Below are positions 25,088-36,788 of a stretch of 64,000 nucleotides of DNA, one piece after another. Location: contig VWZW01002468.1 in NCBI GenBank assembly GCA_013397115.1, forward strand, positions 182,357 to 246,356, given 5' to 3'. Made by a program: the position numbers and the translations under genes. This stretch comes from Edolisoma coerulescens (lineage: Eukaryota; Chordata; Aves; Passeriformes; Campephagidae). The notes beneath the pieces are model-generated. The model saw nothing but the letters and a program-made list of their open reading frames with translations. It was not told the origin of the DNA and made no database searches. Position 1 is the first letter of the stretch; each line of letters starts with the position of its first letter.

Positions 25088-27842
25088 CTAGTTAAGCCCC
25101 AAATGAATGTGTATATATGTATATATAAATAAAATGACAATGAAACCAATTAGTCTTGAGAGCCTTTCAGAACATAGAAGAGCAGTAACATACCAAGACA
25201 TAAGGCAACATAACATTTGTGCTTGCAATTACTTCTATTTCTTCCTTCTGCCCCCTCCCTTATGCCTGTCTCATGCCCTAGCCTCAATCCACAAAGTGAA
25301 GAAAAAAGAGAAAGAAAAATAGAAGCTTTTTCCCCAGTCTATTTGTATTAATAATTTTAGTGTGACTCTTAGCCAATTCCATGTCTTTCTAAAAGCTACA
25401 AGCTTCATATCCATGAAGAAATAACAGTCTACCATTACACATGTATACTTTCAGGTCTGTAGACAGCATCTCTCTTTTGCTTCCCCTTCATTCTCTAAGT
25501 AGAGGAAGCAGAGACCAAGCAGCAAGAACAGAACCATAAAAGTCTTGAAATCTACTATATCAAGTACAGGCCCCCCTAAAGCAACAAGTTTAAAAATAAA
25601 ACAGGAAATGTTTGGGTTTTTTTTCTTCTCTGCAACAAAAAAATACCCAGTTGTTATGGCTCTGCCATGTGCTGGCCTCGGCCAGGAAGGAAGCATTGGA
25701 GATGCCACTTTCACTTCCAAGCAACAGTGCAGAACAGCTTTTAGCAATTCAGACGTCCTCCAGTGAAAAAGTACTAAACATACATTAAAGCAAACATTTT
25801 TCATGGGAGTAGGTAGAGTTTTGAAGGTTACACAAATTAATAGATCAGATTCAATTAATTTCCTTTGTCATATGATGGATTTAATTTTTGCCAGCTAAGA
25901 CAAACCGGTTTTAAAATATTAAGCTGAATAGCACCATTAATAAAGCCTCTCACTTGCCCCTGTTTCATTTCAACCTTTGCAGCTGCACACCTTGAAGCTG
26001 AATAACACAGTTCTGATTTGACTGATTTCTGAATTCAATTTACTGTCTTTATTTGGACTAGGTTCTTTATTGGTAAATATATACAGGCAGATATGGGGGA
26101 AATCCAATATGCCATTATTTACTTATATACTCATCATTTCAGAGGACTTAAATGTTTTGAAATGTTATGGTAATTTAAATGCAGACTACACTCATTTAAA
26201 CACTGACTCCTAGTAATCAGAAGGAACTTCCTCACATTGGTCTTAGCAGAATTTTCCTTCTAGATATGAGAATTTACAAAAGAGGCAGGGTAGCAAGTTG
26301 CAATATAGAGTAAAACTAAGATACTGATTAACAGGATTTGAAAATCATGTATCTAACTCAAATCTGAGGTTGTATCTAATGCAAGAGGGCTCAGCTCATA
26401 TATTTTCCCACTGAACTCAGTGGCCCTGCTTTAACTGTAGCTTCTGAAAATGGAGTAGACCGGAATTTTCCATCACAGTAACTAGAAATGAAATATCCCA
26501 CCTCTGGTGTGAGTGCCTCAGTGCTGAGCAGCCATGTCACTCTCAGTAATCACTGAAGTGTTTAGCTTAAAATGGAACAGTTCTAAAAAAAGCAACTGAG
26601 GGAGACCCACCACAGCATGCCCAACTGAATTCCCATTAAAACCTCCTGCCAGCGTGGGAACCACAAGTTTACAACTTCAGCCCCTGAACTCTGGCAAAGG
26701 TCACAATAGGAACTGCCCACCTCTCATGTGAGTGCAGACCTGAGGCCACTACAGGTGCAAGCATCCTTGATCCTTCCCACTGCACCCTTGGAATAAAAAC
26801 CCTTGTGCTGTTCAGGGATAGAGAGGGAACACCTCGGTGGCAAGAATGATCTCTGAGAAGAGAGACTGCCTGGATTCCCACCTCACTTTCCAGGAATATC
26901 ACTGTTCTACCCAGCTGGAAAGAACGGCAATGAGAAAGATGGGGAGACCTGCCTGGCTCACGTCCCCTTTTTGGAGCTTGACAGTTTGTGCACTAGACTG
27001 GAAAATGGAAATTGTGGGTTCAGTCCAACTAGACAGAGGAGGGAACATACCCCAAATCATAAGAATCCTAAACTTCCAAGGAATTACATTACAAAACCCC
27101 CTAAGCAACCTCAGGCATTCTTTCTCCTTCTCCACTTTATAGCTTTACTAATAATTTATTTTTGTGAAAAAATACCTGAAGCAGATCATTCTGCTTTACA
27201 TCAAACGGAGGCAACATTTCTTTCCCTTCAATATGCAGTAACACTTTGGCTTTTATTTTTGATGCAAAACAAAGAAAATTTTATGTCAATTCTCTATTCA
27301 AAGCTCCCACCTTTCCAATGAAGGAAGACATGCTTATTACTTGACCCCATATGCCTCTAGGACTATGTGGAGTTTCTATCCTCCTTGGACTGCAGTGCCA
27401 TCACAAATTAACTTAAAGGTGTTGTTTATACCAGATGTTTAAATACATTTCTAGCCAACAGTATTTTTATTGAGGATTTTAAAGTGCAATCAGCAACAAA
27501 GTGTGTATTTAAAAAATGTGACTGCAGTGGTTATTTTTGGCATTCCTCGCTGAAAGCCTCTGCTGGCAGAGATGAAAATATCTTAACACACTTGCTCTGA
27601 CCCACGTAATATGAGGAACTTTTCCTTACTATATTTGTCTATGAAAAAATCTCACTAGACTGATGGTATTTATAGCAAATCCTGCAGAATCACACACTTT
27701 TACAGTTTCCCTGCATATTGAAGTTACTTGTTCCCATTCTACCCAGCCCATGAATGCACACGTAGGTCAGTTCCTTTTCCTGTCTCCTAGAAACATTAGT
27801 AAATCACGTTTTTGAAGGATTTGAATTTCTGTCTAGACTACT

Positions 27843-27858
27843 ATTTATTTATTTATTT
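27843..27858. repeat. (ATTT)4 microsatellite
   Basis: Four ATTT units sit in an AT-rich context. Confidence 0.9.
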
Positions 27859-30800
27859 AAAGTAACTTGAGTCAACATTCTGAAGCTCGACAGCTCTACA
27901 GGTGAAATTGGTACAAAATCCAGTTGTAAAATATGTCATTTCAATTTTCTTCCAGCCCTCATTCTGTGGCAGTGACACAGTGGGAAGTTTCTCTTGCTTA
28001 GAGGAAGAAAACCATAATTATTTAAAAGCAAATAGACATCCAGATCTACTCCATTTTTGCCAGAAAGAATTAAAGCAATATTAATGAGAATTCACTAAGT
28101 GTTCTTTTAAAACTATTTCTGATAAATTTAGACTCTGCAGCTATGCAAACAACTGTTTGTTCATTCAGAGTCTGAGACATTAAAGAGGCAGACAGAGGCA
28201 AAACAGCAAATTCCAACAGACACAGATCACCTTAAAATATCATAAATAATGTTAAAATGAAAGGGATGGACAACAGTAAGTTGTTTTTTTTTTTAAACCA
28301 AAGGACAATATTCACATATCTGTTAGAACTCAGACATACTTATCCCCATGTGGCAGATTTAAAAACAGAGTAAGACCACCTTTTGACAGTGCTTCAGAAT
28401 TTGCATATGTCTTAAGTGCAGTCAAAATGCTGGGCTCTTTCCCTTAGTGGGAGAAATACCCTGTAAAACAGCAGGGAAGCCCTACAATGACACACACCCT
28501 CTGTGGGACACGTCCAGTGCCGGCAACCAAGTCACCAGTCTGTTCTCCCAACTCTCTTCCATGGGGATAAAGAGCTTTAGGGCTGGCACTGGGGCTTCCA
28601 AGTGCCTTCAAATCAGATGAATTCTTTTCACTGACTCCAATGCTCAGGGTCCTAGGCTGGCCAGACACCTTTCAGGCCCTGGCAGCTGGCATAATGGCCC
28701 TACCTACCTGTCCACCTGCCCACACTGGAACCAGCAGCATCTATTCAGTTTGACTGGGCTGAGCCAAACAGTCCTGAGACACAGCTTGGCATGTAGGCCA
28801 GTGCCTACACCCAGAGAAATATAGGGACTAGTCTAGAAATGACATTTGGATGATGAAAAATGAGAAACAATTGTCTGAAAGAGAAATGACATCTTAAAGA
28901 ACAGAAAGGATTTTCATGTACCCATTCCACTAAGTATTGATATTGCTACTCTATACTAAACTCCCCAGAAGACAGAAAATATCAGAATTCAGCCTCACTC
29001 TACAGCCTAAATCCTGTTTTCAGTGCTTCTCTGAAGTTTCACAGAACCCTTTTCCTGGTTCTTCCATCTTACATGCCCAAGACAAGAAGTACTTGAAAAC
29101 ACATGGCCAATTACTTAATCTAGCATTTATTACTCGGTAACTTAAAAAATTGGCCAAGACAACAGTGTCCTGATCTTGTCCACATGTGGACTGAAATATA
29201 TACTATGGCTCAGATGCCACAGAATTTGTCACAAGACAGATCTTTTGTTTTTGTAGAATGGACTTCTCAAATGAGCATATTGTCATTCCAGATAACTTAA
29301 AAACTGCACTGTTTCTTAGCGAAACTGGCCATTAAATACATAATTTACATAAATATATGGACACCTCCATGTGATAAAGCTGTGCATGCAACATTGCTTA
29401 TGTGATTTATTCTAGTATGGCTTTACGTTTTTAACATTCTGGGGATCTTCGTACTGATAGCAAATAGTTGCATGAGGACACTGTCAGCAGGAGCTGAAAA
29501 GCTGCCACTTGGCATAGGTAGGTTGGCATTTTGTTGTAAAAGTACTAGACAGGATTTTTAGAATTACTTTGCACTAGCCTTCCTGCTCACTTAAATCATT
29601 ATTATCCAAGGAGGCAGACAGAAACAGCTGTAGGTAGGGTTACCCAGCATTTTTCATTAAATAATTCAGCTTTTACTTGTTCATAACTCTTTCAGGTTGC
29701 AACTTGCAGGTATGTGAATCTGCTTTATATTTCCTCTTATTTTTAAGCTTCCAGCTAAGAAAGAGATGAACATTAAATGTCTTGGTTTGTTCAGATTTGG
29801 GGAAAATATCTTCAGTTTATCAAAAACTTTTAATGCAATCGTGCCCAGGAGCAGGATCTTTGTATCTATCATGGATACAGATGCAGAAAGAAGAGGTAAA
29901 TTCCCATGTTTTTTTCAACATAATTTGGAACCAAATTCACTGCTCTGAAGTCTCTTCTTTCTGCTGCCAGCAAGTATCTATGAAAATGATTGACAAAGTA
30001 TCATCTTCTTCTGGGCTCGTGTAGACCAGAGTAGTTCACAGCAGTAGCAACAAACTCCCAGAAGCTGAAGTTTACTGATGCTTTGGATCCAAAGGAAGAA
30101 GCTCATCTGAGGGACCACATATGGATCTGTGGGATTCTGCTTGGTGTATTTCTAGATGGCCTCTTGAGGTCCCTTTCACTCAGCACTTCAGTGTTTTCTT
30201 AGCATGCTGGGCAACTAGAAATTGCATACTTAAAATTTACACTAAGAAATCATTAAGGCTGCAATCAAAAGCTACAAAATACCAGACTTGTTGTACATAG
30301 ACCTATTGTGTCATGATAACTCTCCTTAATGACAAATGCAGAAAACACTCCTGTCTCATTTAGTGCACAGCGAAGCTGGGGCAAGCCAGGGCTGTGGAAA
30401 CAGCGAGGAGTCTGTTCTCATCTGCTGCAGAGTGAGTAGCAAATCAGAAATGGACTGTCAAGAAAGAATGGTCTTGTTCAGACAGTGAAAAGAGCCCTAA
30501 AGACTCTCACCAATTTCTGCCTTCACTGTGGAATTCCTACTTAGAGCTTGGCAAGACACTTGAATCTCTTCTCTTACAGGTTAATGATAATATATTCCTT
30601 TCTCTATGGCATTTGCAACTACAGCTGGAGCCATCAGGAGTTTGGCTTGGATCATATTAATGTGCTATAAATGCTTAGCTGGGTTCTGTGTGGCTCTTCT
30701 TAATCACCTATCATTACTAAATGACTTTGACATTAATATTTTTATATTCATTTCTCTTTTGTAAGATAGGCAAACCAGTACTTTTTAACTTGACAAGAAT

Positions 30801-31268
30801 GTTTTGAAAATACATTACAAATGCCTACAAAGCACTTTGATATTACAGTAATGAGTATCATGGGAAAATCCATGAGGAGATTGAAAATTTTATGTTCACA
30901 ACAGGGCTTAAATACTGTGCAGCAGGAAAGGCATGACACTAAATTATGGAGAGGAAGCTACTGAACAGAAGCCTGTTTAATGAACACTGACCATCATGGA
31001 CACTGAATGAAGCAAGTGACTGCCTTATCAGCACGCCATGGTAAATGATAAGATGGTATGTGCTTATGTAACTAGCATGTAATGACAATCATGTGATGCA
31101 TGCATAAAAAGCATGGAGCCTTCCAAGTGTTTCTGCTTTCTAACTTATTTTAACATCTTCCTTTGAGGAACACTTGCATTGTTACTAAAGGCCTTGGGCC
31201 AATACATTTGAAAACCTCTCTCAGTGGTCTGACAGAATTGCAAACTGGCTGATAAAAATTCACCTAGA

Positions 31269-31314
31269 GAGGTACGAGGTGTACTAAGAGGTACGAGGTG
31301 TATTAAGAGGTACT
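31269..31314. repeat. 19-base tandem repeat, about 2.4 copies
   Basis: The unit GAGGTACGAGGTGTACTAA occurs at 31269-31287, again with one change (C to T) at 31288-31306, and partially from 31307. Each unit has an internal GAGGT(A/G) duplication, suggesting growth by slippage. Confidence 0.9.
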
Positions 31315-33166
31315 ATGTTCTCTGTCACTTGTTCACAGACAAAAACCAGAGCAGCAAGCTCTGACAAACCCTGTAATCCATGGACTCCTGGAGGACCATG
31401 ATAAACCAGCATAACTGAGAGGGATACAGGGTTTTACAAGGGTGTATCAGACCTTACAGTCCCTGTCATACAGGGCTACAGACCCAGTCCAGGCTGGCAA
31501 GTGGGAAGGGTCTCTTTTCCAGCTCTTCAACATAGCTGCACTGAGTAGTTGCAAAAGTGCAGCTCAGGATTTAAGCCAATTCCACTGAAATGGTTAGCTG
31601 TGAAAAAGTTCTTTTAAAAGTTGAGATTTGGTTTCAGAATTAGGCTTCCATAAATAGCCTTCTGTAATCTCACAATTATTGTCCTAGCTATATGGCTACA
31701 CCTCTATACTTCTTTGCATTTGGAAGGACTAAAAAGTAATTATTTTAAGTAAGACTCTGGATTCATACTTGCAGAATGTGCTGCAGGTTTAGAGGCTGGT
31801 GTACTCCAAAGAAAGCTCTGCAGCCTTGGAAAACTCAGTGTCCCTACTTAGAGGTCTGTCACCAAAAGTTCATTATACTTCCAACTACAATTTGAACACC
31901 AGAGGGCACAGAATAAATTGAAGTTTTTACTCTATTAAAAGACATTTAGAAATAACGTTCCAGAAAAAGCTCTAATCCTCCTGCTACCATCTGTGAAAAA
32001 GGATACTGAAACTCCCAAAGAATATAAGAATTTGAGGAAACAAATAATAACAACATAAGTAAACATCCTCCCACACTTCACCAATGTAGCTGTTGTTGCA
32101 CTCCAATTAACAGCACGCAACATTCACTTCTAATAAACATTGAGAATGAAAATTACCATAAAGGCATTTTTCTCTGTGCTTTTGCCTTTGGCCATGCGTA
32201 GCCTTTTAATATTGAGCAGAAATCAGGCTATACATTACTCTGTGGCATTTCTTTATGACATTCAAAAGTGATTCTTTTGACTTTGTACTTGGGAACTAAT
32301 ATCATCTATGTGTGTTTACATAGTGGAGACCTCAGGAAGAAAAAAACTGAAGTGTAAGAAAGACTGTCTCAAAAATATTGGCCCTATGCAAAGCAGCAAA
32401 CATTTTATGTTGTTTTATTGCGCTTTTTTTGTCTCTCTCAAAGCTACCAAGTAGGAATGCAAGTTATTGGACTCAGATCTAAGACTCACTGAAGCCATCA
32501 GAAAGACCCAGTTCTGAAGCTTCCAGGTGATGATGCTGAGGTCAATTATTTGAACCTGTATAGAACAATTTCTAATTTTGTGGGCTAATGAGTATCTGTA
32601 TCTTTAGCATCCCAGCTTCAAGAAAATACCACTCTGGGCTTTCCTCTGAAGAACAGTATATATGATGCAGCTGCATGTTTTCCAAATAATAAATCTAGAC
32701 TGTGAGCAGTGGAATCAAGACTAGAGCAATTATTTCTGTCTTTTAAAAAAATTGGAACTCGCACTCTTAATTTGATAGCTCTAGTGGGTTTATCATTAAA
32801 TTCATTACTAGACTTAGCAATGCATCCACCTTTGTGAACCTTCAAAATACTGAAAGTCAGAATCCACTATGCTTTGCTTGTATTGCTTTACAAGGAAAGT
32901 CTGGATTAAACTGATCCTTCACTTTTTTGCATTCATAGGAAAGTAGAAAAGTTGTTATTGTTTTGATAACTGAGCCACTGCCAACATTCTATTATTCAAT
33001 CCCTCCTATCCATCCTCAAATGCATCTTCCACCGCAAAAAAACCCCTCATTACTAAAATTACAAATCATCTTCGGCCAAAACAAAGTTAACTTCTTCTGG
33101 AGCATAACAACAATGAAGAAAACAAGACATTTTGGGGCATTTGAAATTTAATCGTCATCTACCTAC

Positions 33167-33292
33167 ATTTGCAGTCCTTCTGGTTTTTGGCAAGTTCAAA
33201 GCCAGGTCTACATTCACAGGCAACCCCACCTTTGGGTGTCTCCCGGCAGATGTGTGCACACCCATGATCTTTGTTCATACAGTTCATACCCT
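33167..33292 (-). CDS. SCUBE1: SCUBE1 exon encoding EGF-like module 4
   Basis: This 126-base internal exon is read on the minus strand. The acceptor is a strong pyrimidine tract ending CCACAG and the donor is GTAGGT. It begins with the last two bases of a Glu codon and ends with the first base of a Leu codon (phase 1 to 1). The peptide starts EGMNCMNKDHGCAHICRE and ends PGFELAKNQKDCK. It carries six cysteines in EGF spacing at about residues 5, 12, 16, 26, 28 and 41. From memory it differs from human SCUBE1 at only a few positions; DHGC and GGVAC favour SCUBE1 over SCUBE3. SCUBE1 is a secreted and cell-surface glycoprotein built from EGF repeats, a spacer, cysteine-rich repeats and a CUB domain. 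It is linked to BMP signalling and to platelets and endothelium. The T before the donor is unusual, and a second GT donor overlaps it four bases on. Confidence 0.95.
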
Positions 33293-36200
33293 CTGTGGAA
33301 AAGGAAAGAAAACCAGAAAATATTAGTATTGAAATAAAATTACAAAATAATTATGCATATCCAGTCCTCCAATAATTTTATCTGTAACTTTTATTTTTCA
33401 TCTAGATCATGTTCCACAAGACAAAAAAACAGAGCTAAAAAGAGATATAGAGTCAACAAAACAGTGTAATAAAAGACAAACACGCTCTGGGGCAAATGCA
33501 AGCATTACTGTGTGTCTCTGTTTCATGTAGAAACTTGGGATTTCTCTATTCTGTATCTATATTCTAATCTTTCATGAAAATATCATGGATTTAAAGGATA
33601 GTCCAGGAAGTCGTCTGTCCCGCAGAGCTGAGTAAGTGATCTTACAGTTATTTTTTTCTTGTATAAATTCAATGGCTGTTACTGTCTGGTGCATTTTTAT
33701 TTGCCTGTTAATGTGCTTTATATTTTCTAACACACAAAATCTGCCAAATATTATAACGAGGCATTTTTGCTTGGATCTGTTTCTTTGCTATTTGTTTTAC
33801 ATCTCAATTCTCTGTCACCCACCATAAACACAGCACATCTCCAACAAACCTACTACCACTTTTCTCTTTGACTCTATTAAACAAAACACACCAGCTGTTC
33901 AACAAACATCCAAGTGCCATGGGTGGATTCCTGTTAATGTTTATGCCAAGAAAAAGTATCAACCAGCTCTCTTTTAATCATCATAGAGACAATTTTAGCT
34001 TTACTTAACCATGTCAGTGATTTAGATACTGAATGCACCTTATACTCTTAGAGCCTTTCATTACCGTGTTAATTCAAATCCCACATATTCACAGAAATCT
34101 TGAACTCAGTTCTTATGGGTCAGCATCTAACATTCCTTGTGTGAACGAAGGCTAGCTAGATTTGCATTACAAAGCCTTCCCAGACTTCCCCTTGGATATC
34201 TGACCTGTAAAGGAGAGACAAATTCTCTCAGAGTACACTGGCAGAGAATTCACATTGTAACTCAGCTTGCTACACTGAAAACTGCGTGTGTTGCCCAAAC
34301 CACTGCTGTAAGCAACATCAGGGCGTACTCTGCAACTCATTTGGCATCTTGCAACGTGTCTACTCCTACCTATTGTAGGCTAATTTCTCAAAACTACTCC
34401 AATGCAAAATGTTCAACTTAAACCTGCAGTGCCAGTGTATTGTAAGTAAATATTTTTTTGTGTACAGAATTTTGAGGAAGAAACACTACCAAAAGTCAGT
34501 CAGAGATTGCCTCAGGGCGACGGAAGTTAACAGCTTCAAGAAATTATTCACACTGCTCAGATTTACCTCTGAGAGGTTTGTATTAGCAGAGTAATGAAAA
34601 CCACACATCACCAGTCTGATTGGGTATTTTTATTCACCTCTCCTCCAAAACACACCAGGATCTTAAATCTCACCACATATGAAAACCAACATGATAGACA
34701 ACAGATATATTTATTTCTTCTAAATTCCCCTCTGTGTTGTCCTTGAGCCTAAAAACGTGCCAAACCATAGGAAGTTACTATAACCAAGTAAGTAATTCTT
34801 TGTAAACTGCAGCCTGCACAACAGATGCTGTTCTGAGATACAACACATACTATATGCTATAATACACCATCCCACACATCAAAGCGAGGTATGAACGCTC
34901 TGTTTGGCTGAGCAGATACAAGAAACCTGGGAATGGCCTTATTGAAGGGTTTGAGGCATTTTATAATCTCTTTCTCTCCACTTCTCCCAACAAAGGATTT
35001 CAGACACAATGTGTTTGACAAACTGCATTCCTGTGCACTGCGCTATGCTCCGAAAGGGATCTGGGAAAGATAACACATGGCTGACTGAGTCCCACTGCCC
35101 AGGCTCTGAGAAGAGAGGAATTATAGAGATGAAAGCAGATATTTAATGGGCCACAAGTGTAATCAAGCAAGTGATTTTGCAGTGTTTACTTGCAGATACT
35201 GAATATCTGCCTTTACGGGAAGACAGAAATTGTGCACTGCTAAAAATATTGGGAGACATCAAAGATCAGAATCATTACATTTAGAAACAAAAGTGGTCCT
35301 GGTATTTGTGTGTAAGACAACAATATTTTAGTTACTGTATTAATTATTCCAGATATAGTATTAATCAGAGTTGTAGAAAAATTATTTCAGTTTCATGCTT
35401 AGCTGGAGAATACCACAGAAATCTCCGGAGCCTGGAAACCATTATTTTAGAAAATATAAGGGTTTTTTCTGTTGAAATGAAAGACCATTATTTTTCAGTC
35501 AAGAGCAGGAGCTCATGCACAACAAAAATTCTCATTTTTATTTCAGTATTTTTCAAAATCCCTAAAAATTAAATTACAAAAAAATTCCTAAACAAAACCT
35601 TTCTAGCCTGAAAAAATTACTGAAATAAGAATGCAGAAAATTAATATTTTACCTTGCTAAAAAATGCAATCTAACCCCAAATTGTGTTAATTTGCAAATA
35701 GTTTTAATCACTCAAAATTCTAATTTTTCATCAAATACAGTATTTGTCCAGATGTCTTCTATATCAACCTACATCCACAAATAATTCATGGATCACCATT
35801 CATAAAGTTTACTTTTTTGCAAGTTGACGCTTCAGACAATATTGAATCTTTAATGATACATAAGTAGCACTAAAATTAAAAAAATATGCTAAATACCTTT
35901 CTAGTACTAATCTTAGTTTCTATACAAATGCAAATAAACAGGAGAGAAAAATAGTCCTAAGATGACTTTGTTCAGTATTCTCTTCAGCAGGATGTAGTCC
36001 AAACTTTAAAATTAACCAGAAATACATAAACCACCTCCAGTATTTTCCTGTACTGGAAGAAGGTGCACTGCTGCTAGTAAAGAGCTGCTCTGATGAGTTC
36101 ACACTCTGCTGCCACAGGAGGAGTGAGATGTTTGAGTTATCATTTCCCCTCACTATTGCCCCCTGAAAAGGAAAGTTTTGCAATATTTTAGTTCATGTTT

Positions 36201-36763
36201 AGCAGCCACCTAATGTGCACATGCTTTTTCCATAAGGGGCGCAGAGTGTGAATAACAGCATGGGAAAACCTTCCCTAATGTTAAAGGGGGATCTGAGCCT
36301 CTCAGTGCCTGCCTTGGGGTTCAGTCCCAGGACAACGGGTGACCCAAGGGGGAGGCGGGCAGTGCGCTCCAGCCCCACCCCACAATCAAGGCCAAACAGT
36401 TTTATTTGCAGAAAGGGGTGGAAAACTACTCATTCAAATAAAAAACCCCATAATCATAGAAAAAGTGCATGGGATTCTTCTGCTCATTCATGTGTTTGAA
36501 GTTTTTCTCCTTATCACCATCAGCCCCAGCTCAGCAGATGGCTCCTGGCACCAAGAGGTGCCCTGTGCTTCTCATGGTGCCCCTTCCTCGAGCTGACTAA
36601 CGTAGTGCAGAAACAGGACAGAGAGGGAAATCGCCCATGGAACTATTTGAGGCCTCTCCCAAGTCAGTACAGAATTATGCCCACAGCAGTTTTACCTCAG
36701 TGCGTTGCACAGCCTGGGCAAAATATCAGACAATGGATACTCCATCCAAGCCCCAACCAGAAG

Positions 36764-36788
36764 GTATTTACAGAACTATTTACAGAAC
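36764..36788. repeat. 12-base tandem duplication
   Basis: TATTTACAGAAC is repeated twice in direct succession. It lies in an unrecognised, locally GC-rich segment (about 36250-36950). Confidence 0.85.

Larger units (their letters stand above)
25088..33166 (-). other. SCUBE1: SCUBE1 intron between EGF4 and EGF5
   Basis: This 8.1 kb intron has donor GTAGGT at 33166 and acceptor AACTAG ending at 25088. It contains (ATTT)4 at 27843-27858 and a 19-base tandem repeat at 31269-31314. Locally GC-rich, unidentified sequence lies at about 26630-27060 and 28440-28800. A phrase at 30155-30182 resembles the 3' end of CR1 but is too short to call. No gene other than SCUBE1 is supported. Confidence 0.85.

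Noticed and set aside
28330..28380. Possible MIR-like phrase (TTATCCCCATGTGGCAGAT)
   Set aside because: Similarity is confined to about 20 bases without flanking support.
30155..30190. Short phrase resembling the CR1 3' end (CTAGATGGCCTCTTGAGGTC)
   Set aside because: Only about 28 bases resemble CR1, with no upstream CR1 sequence; too short to separate from chance.
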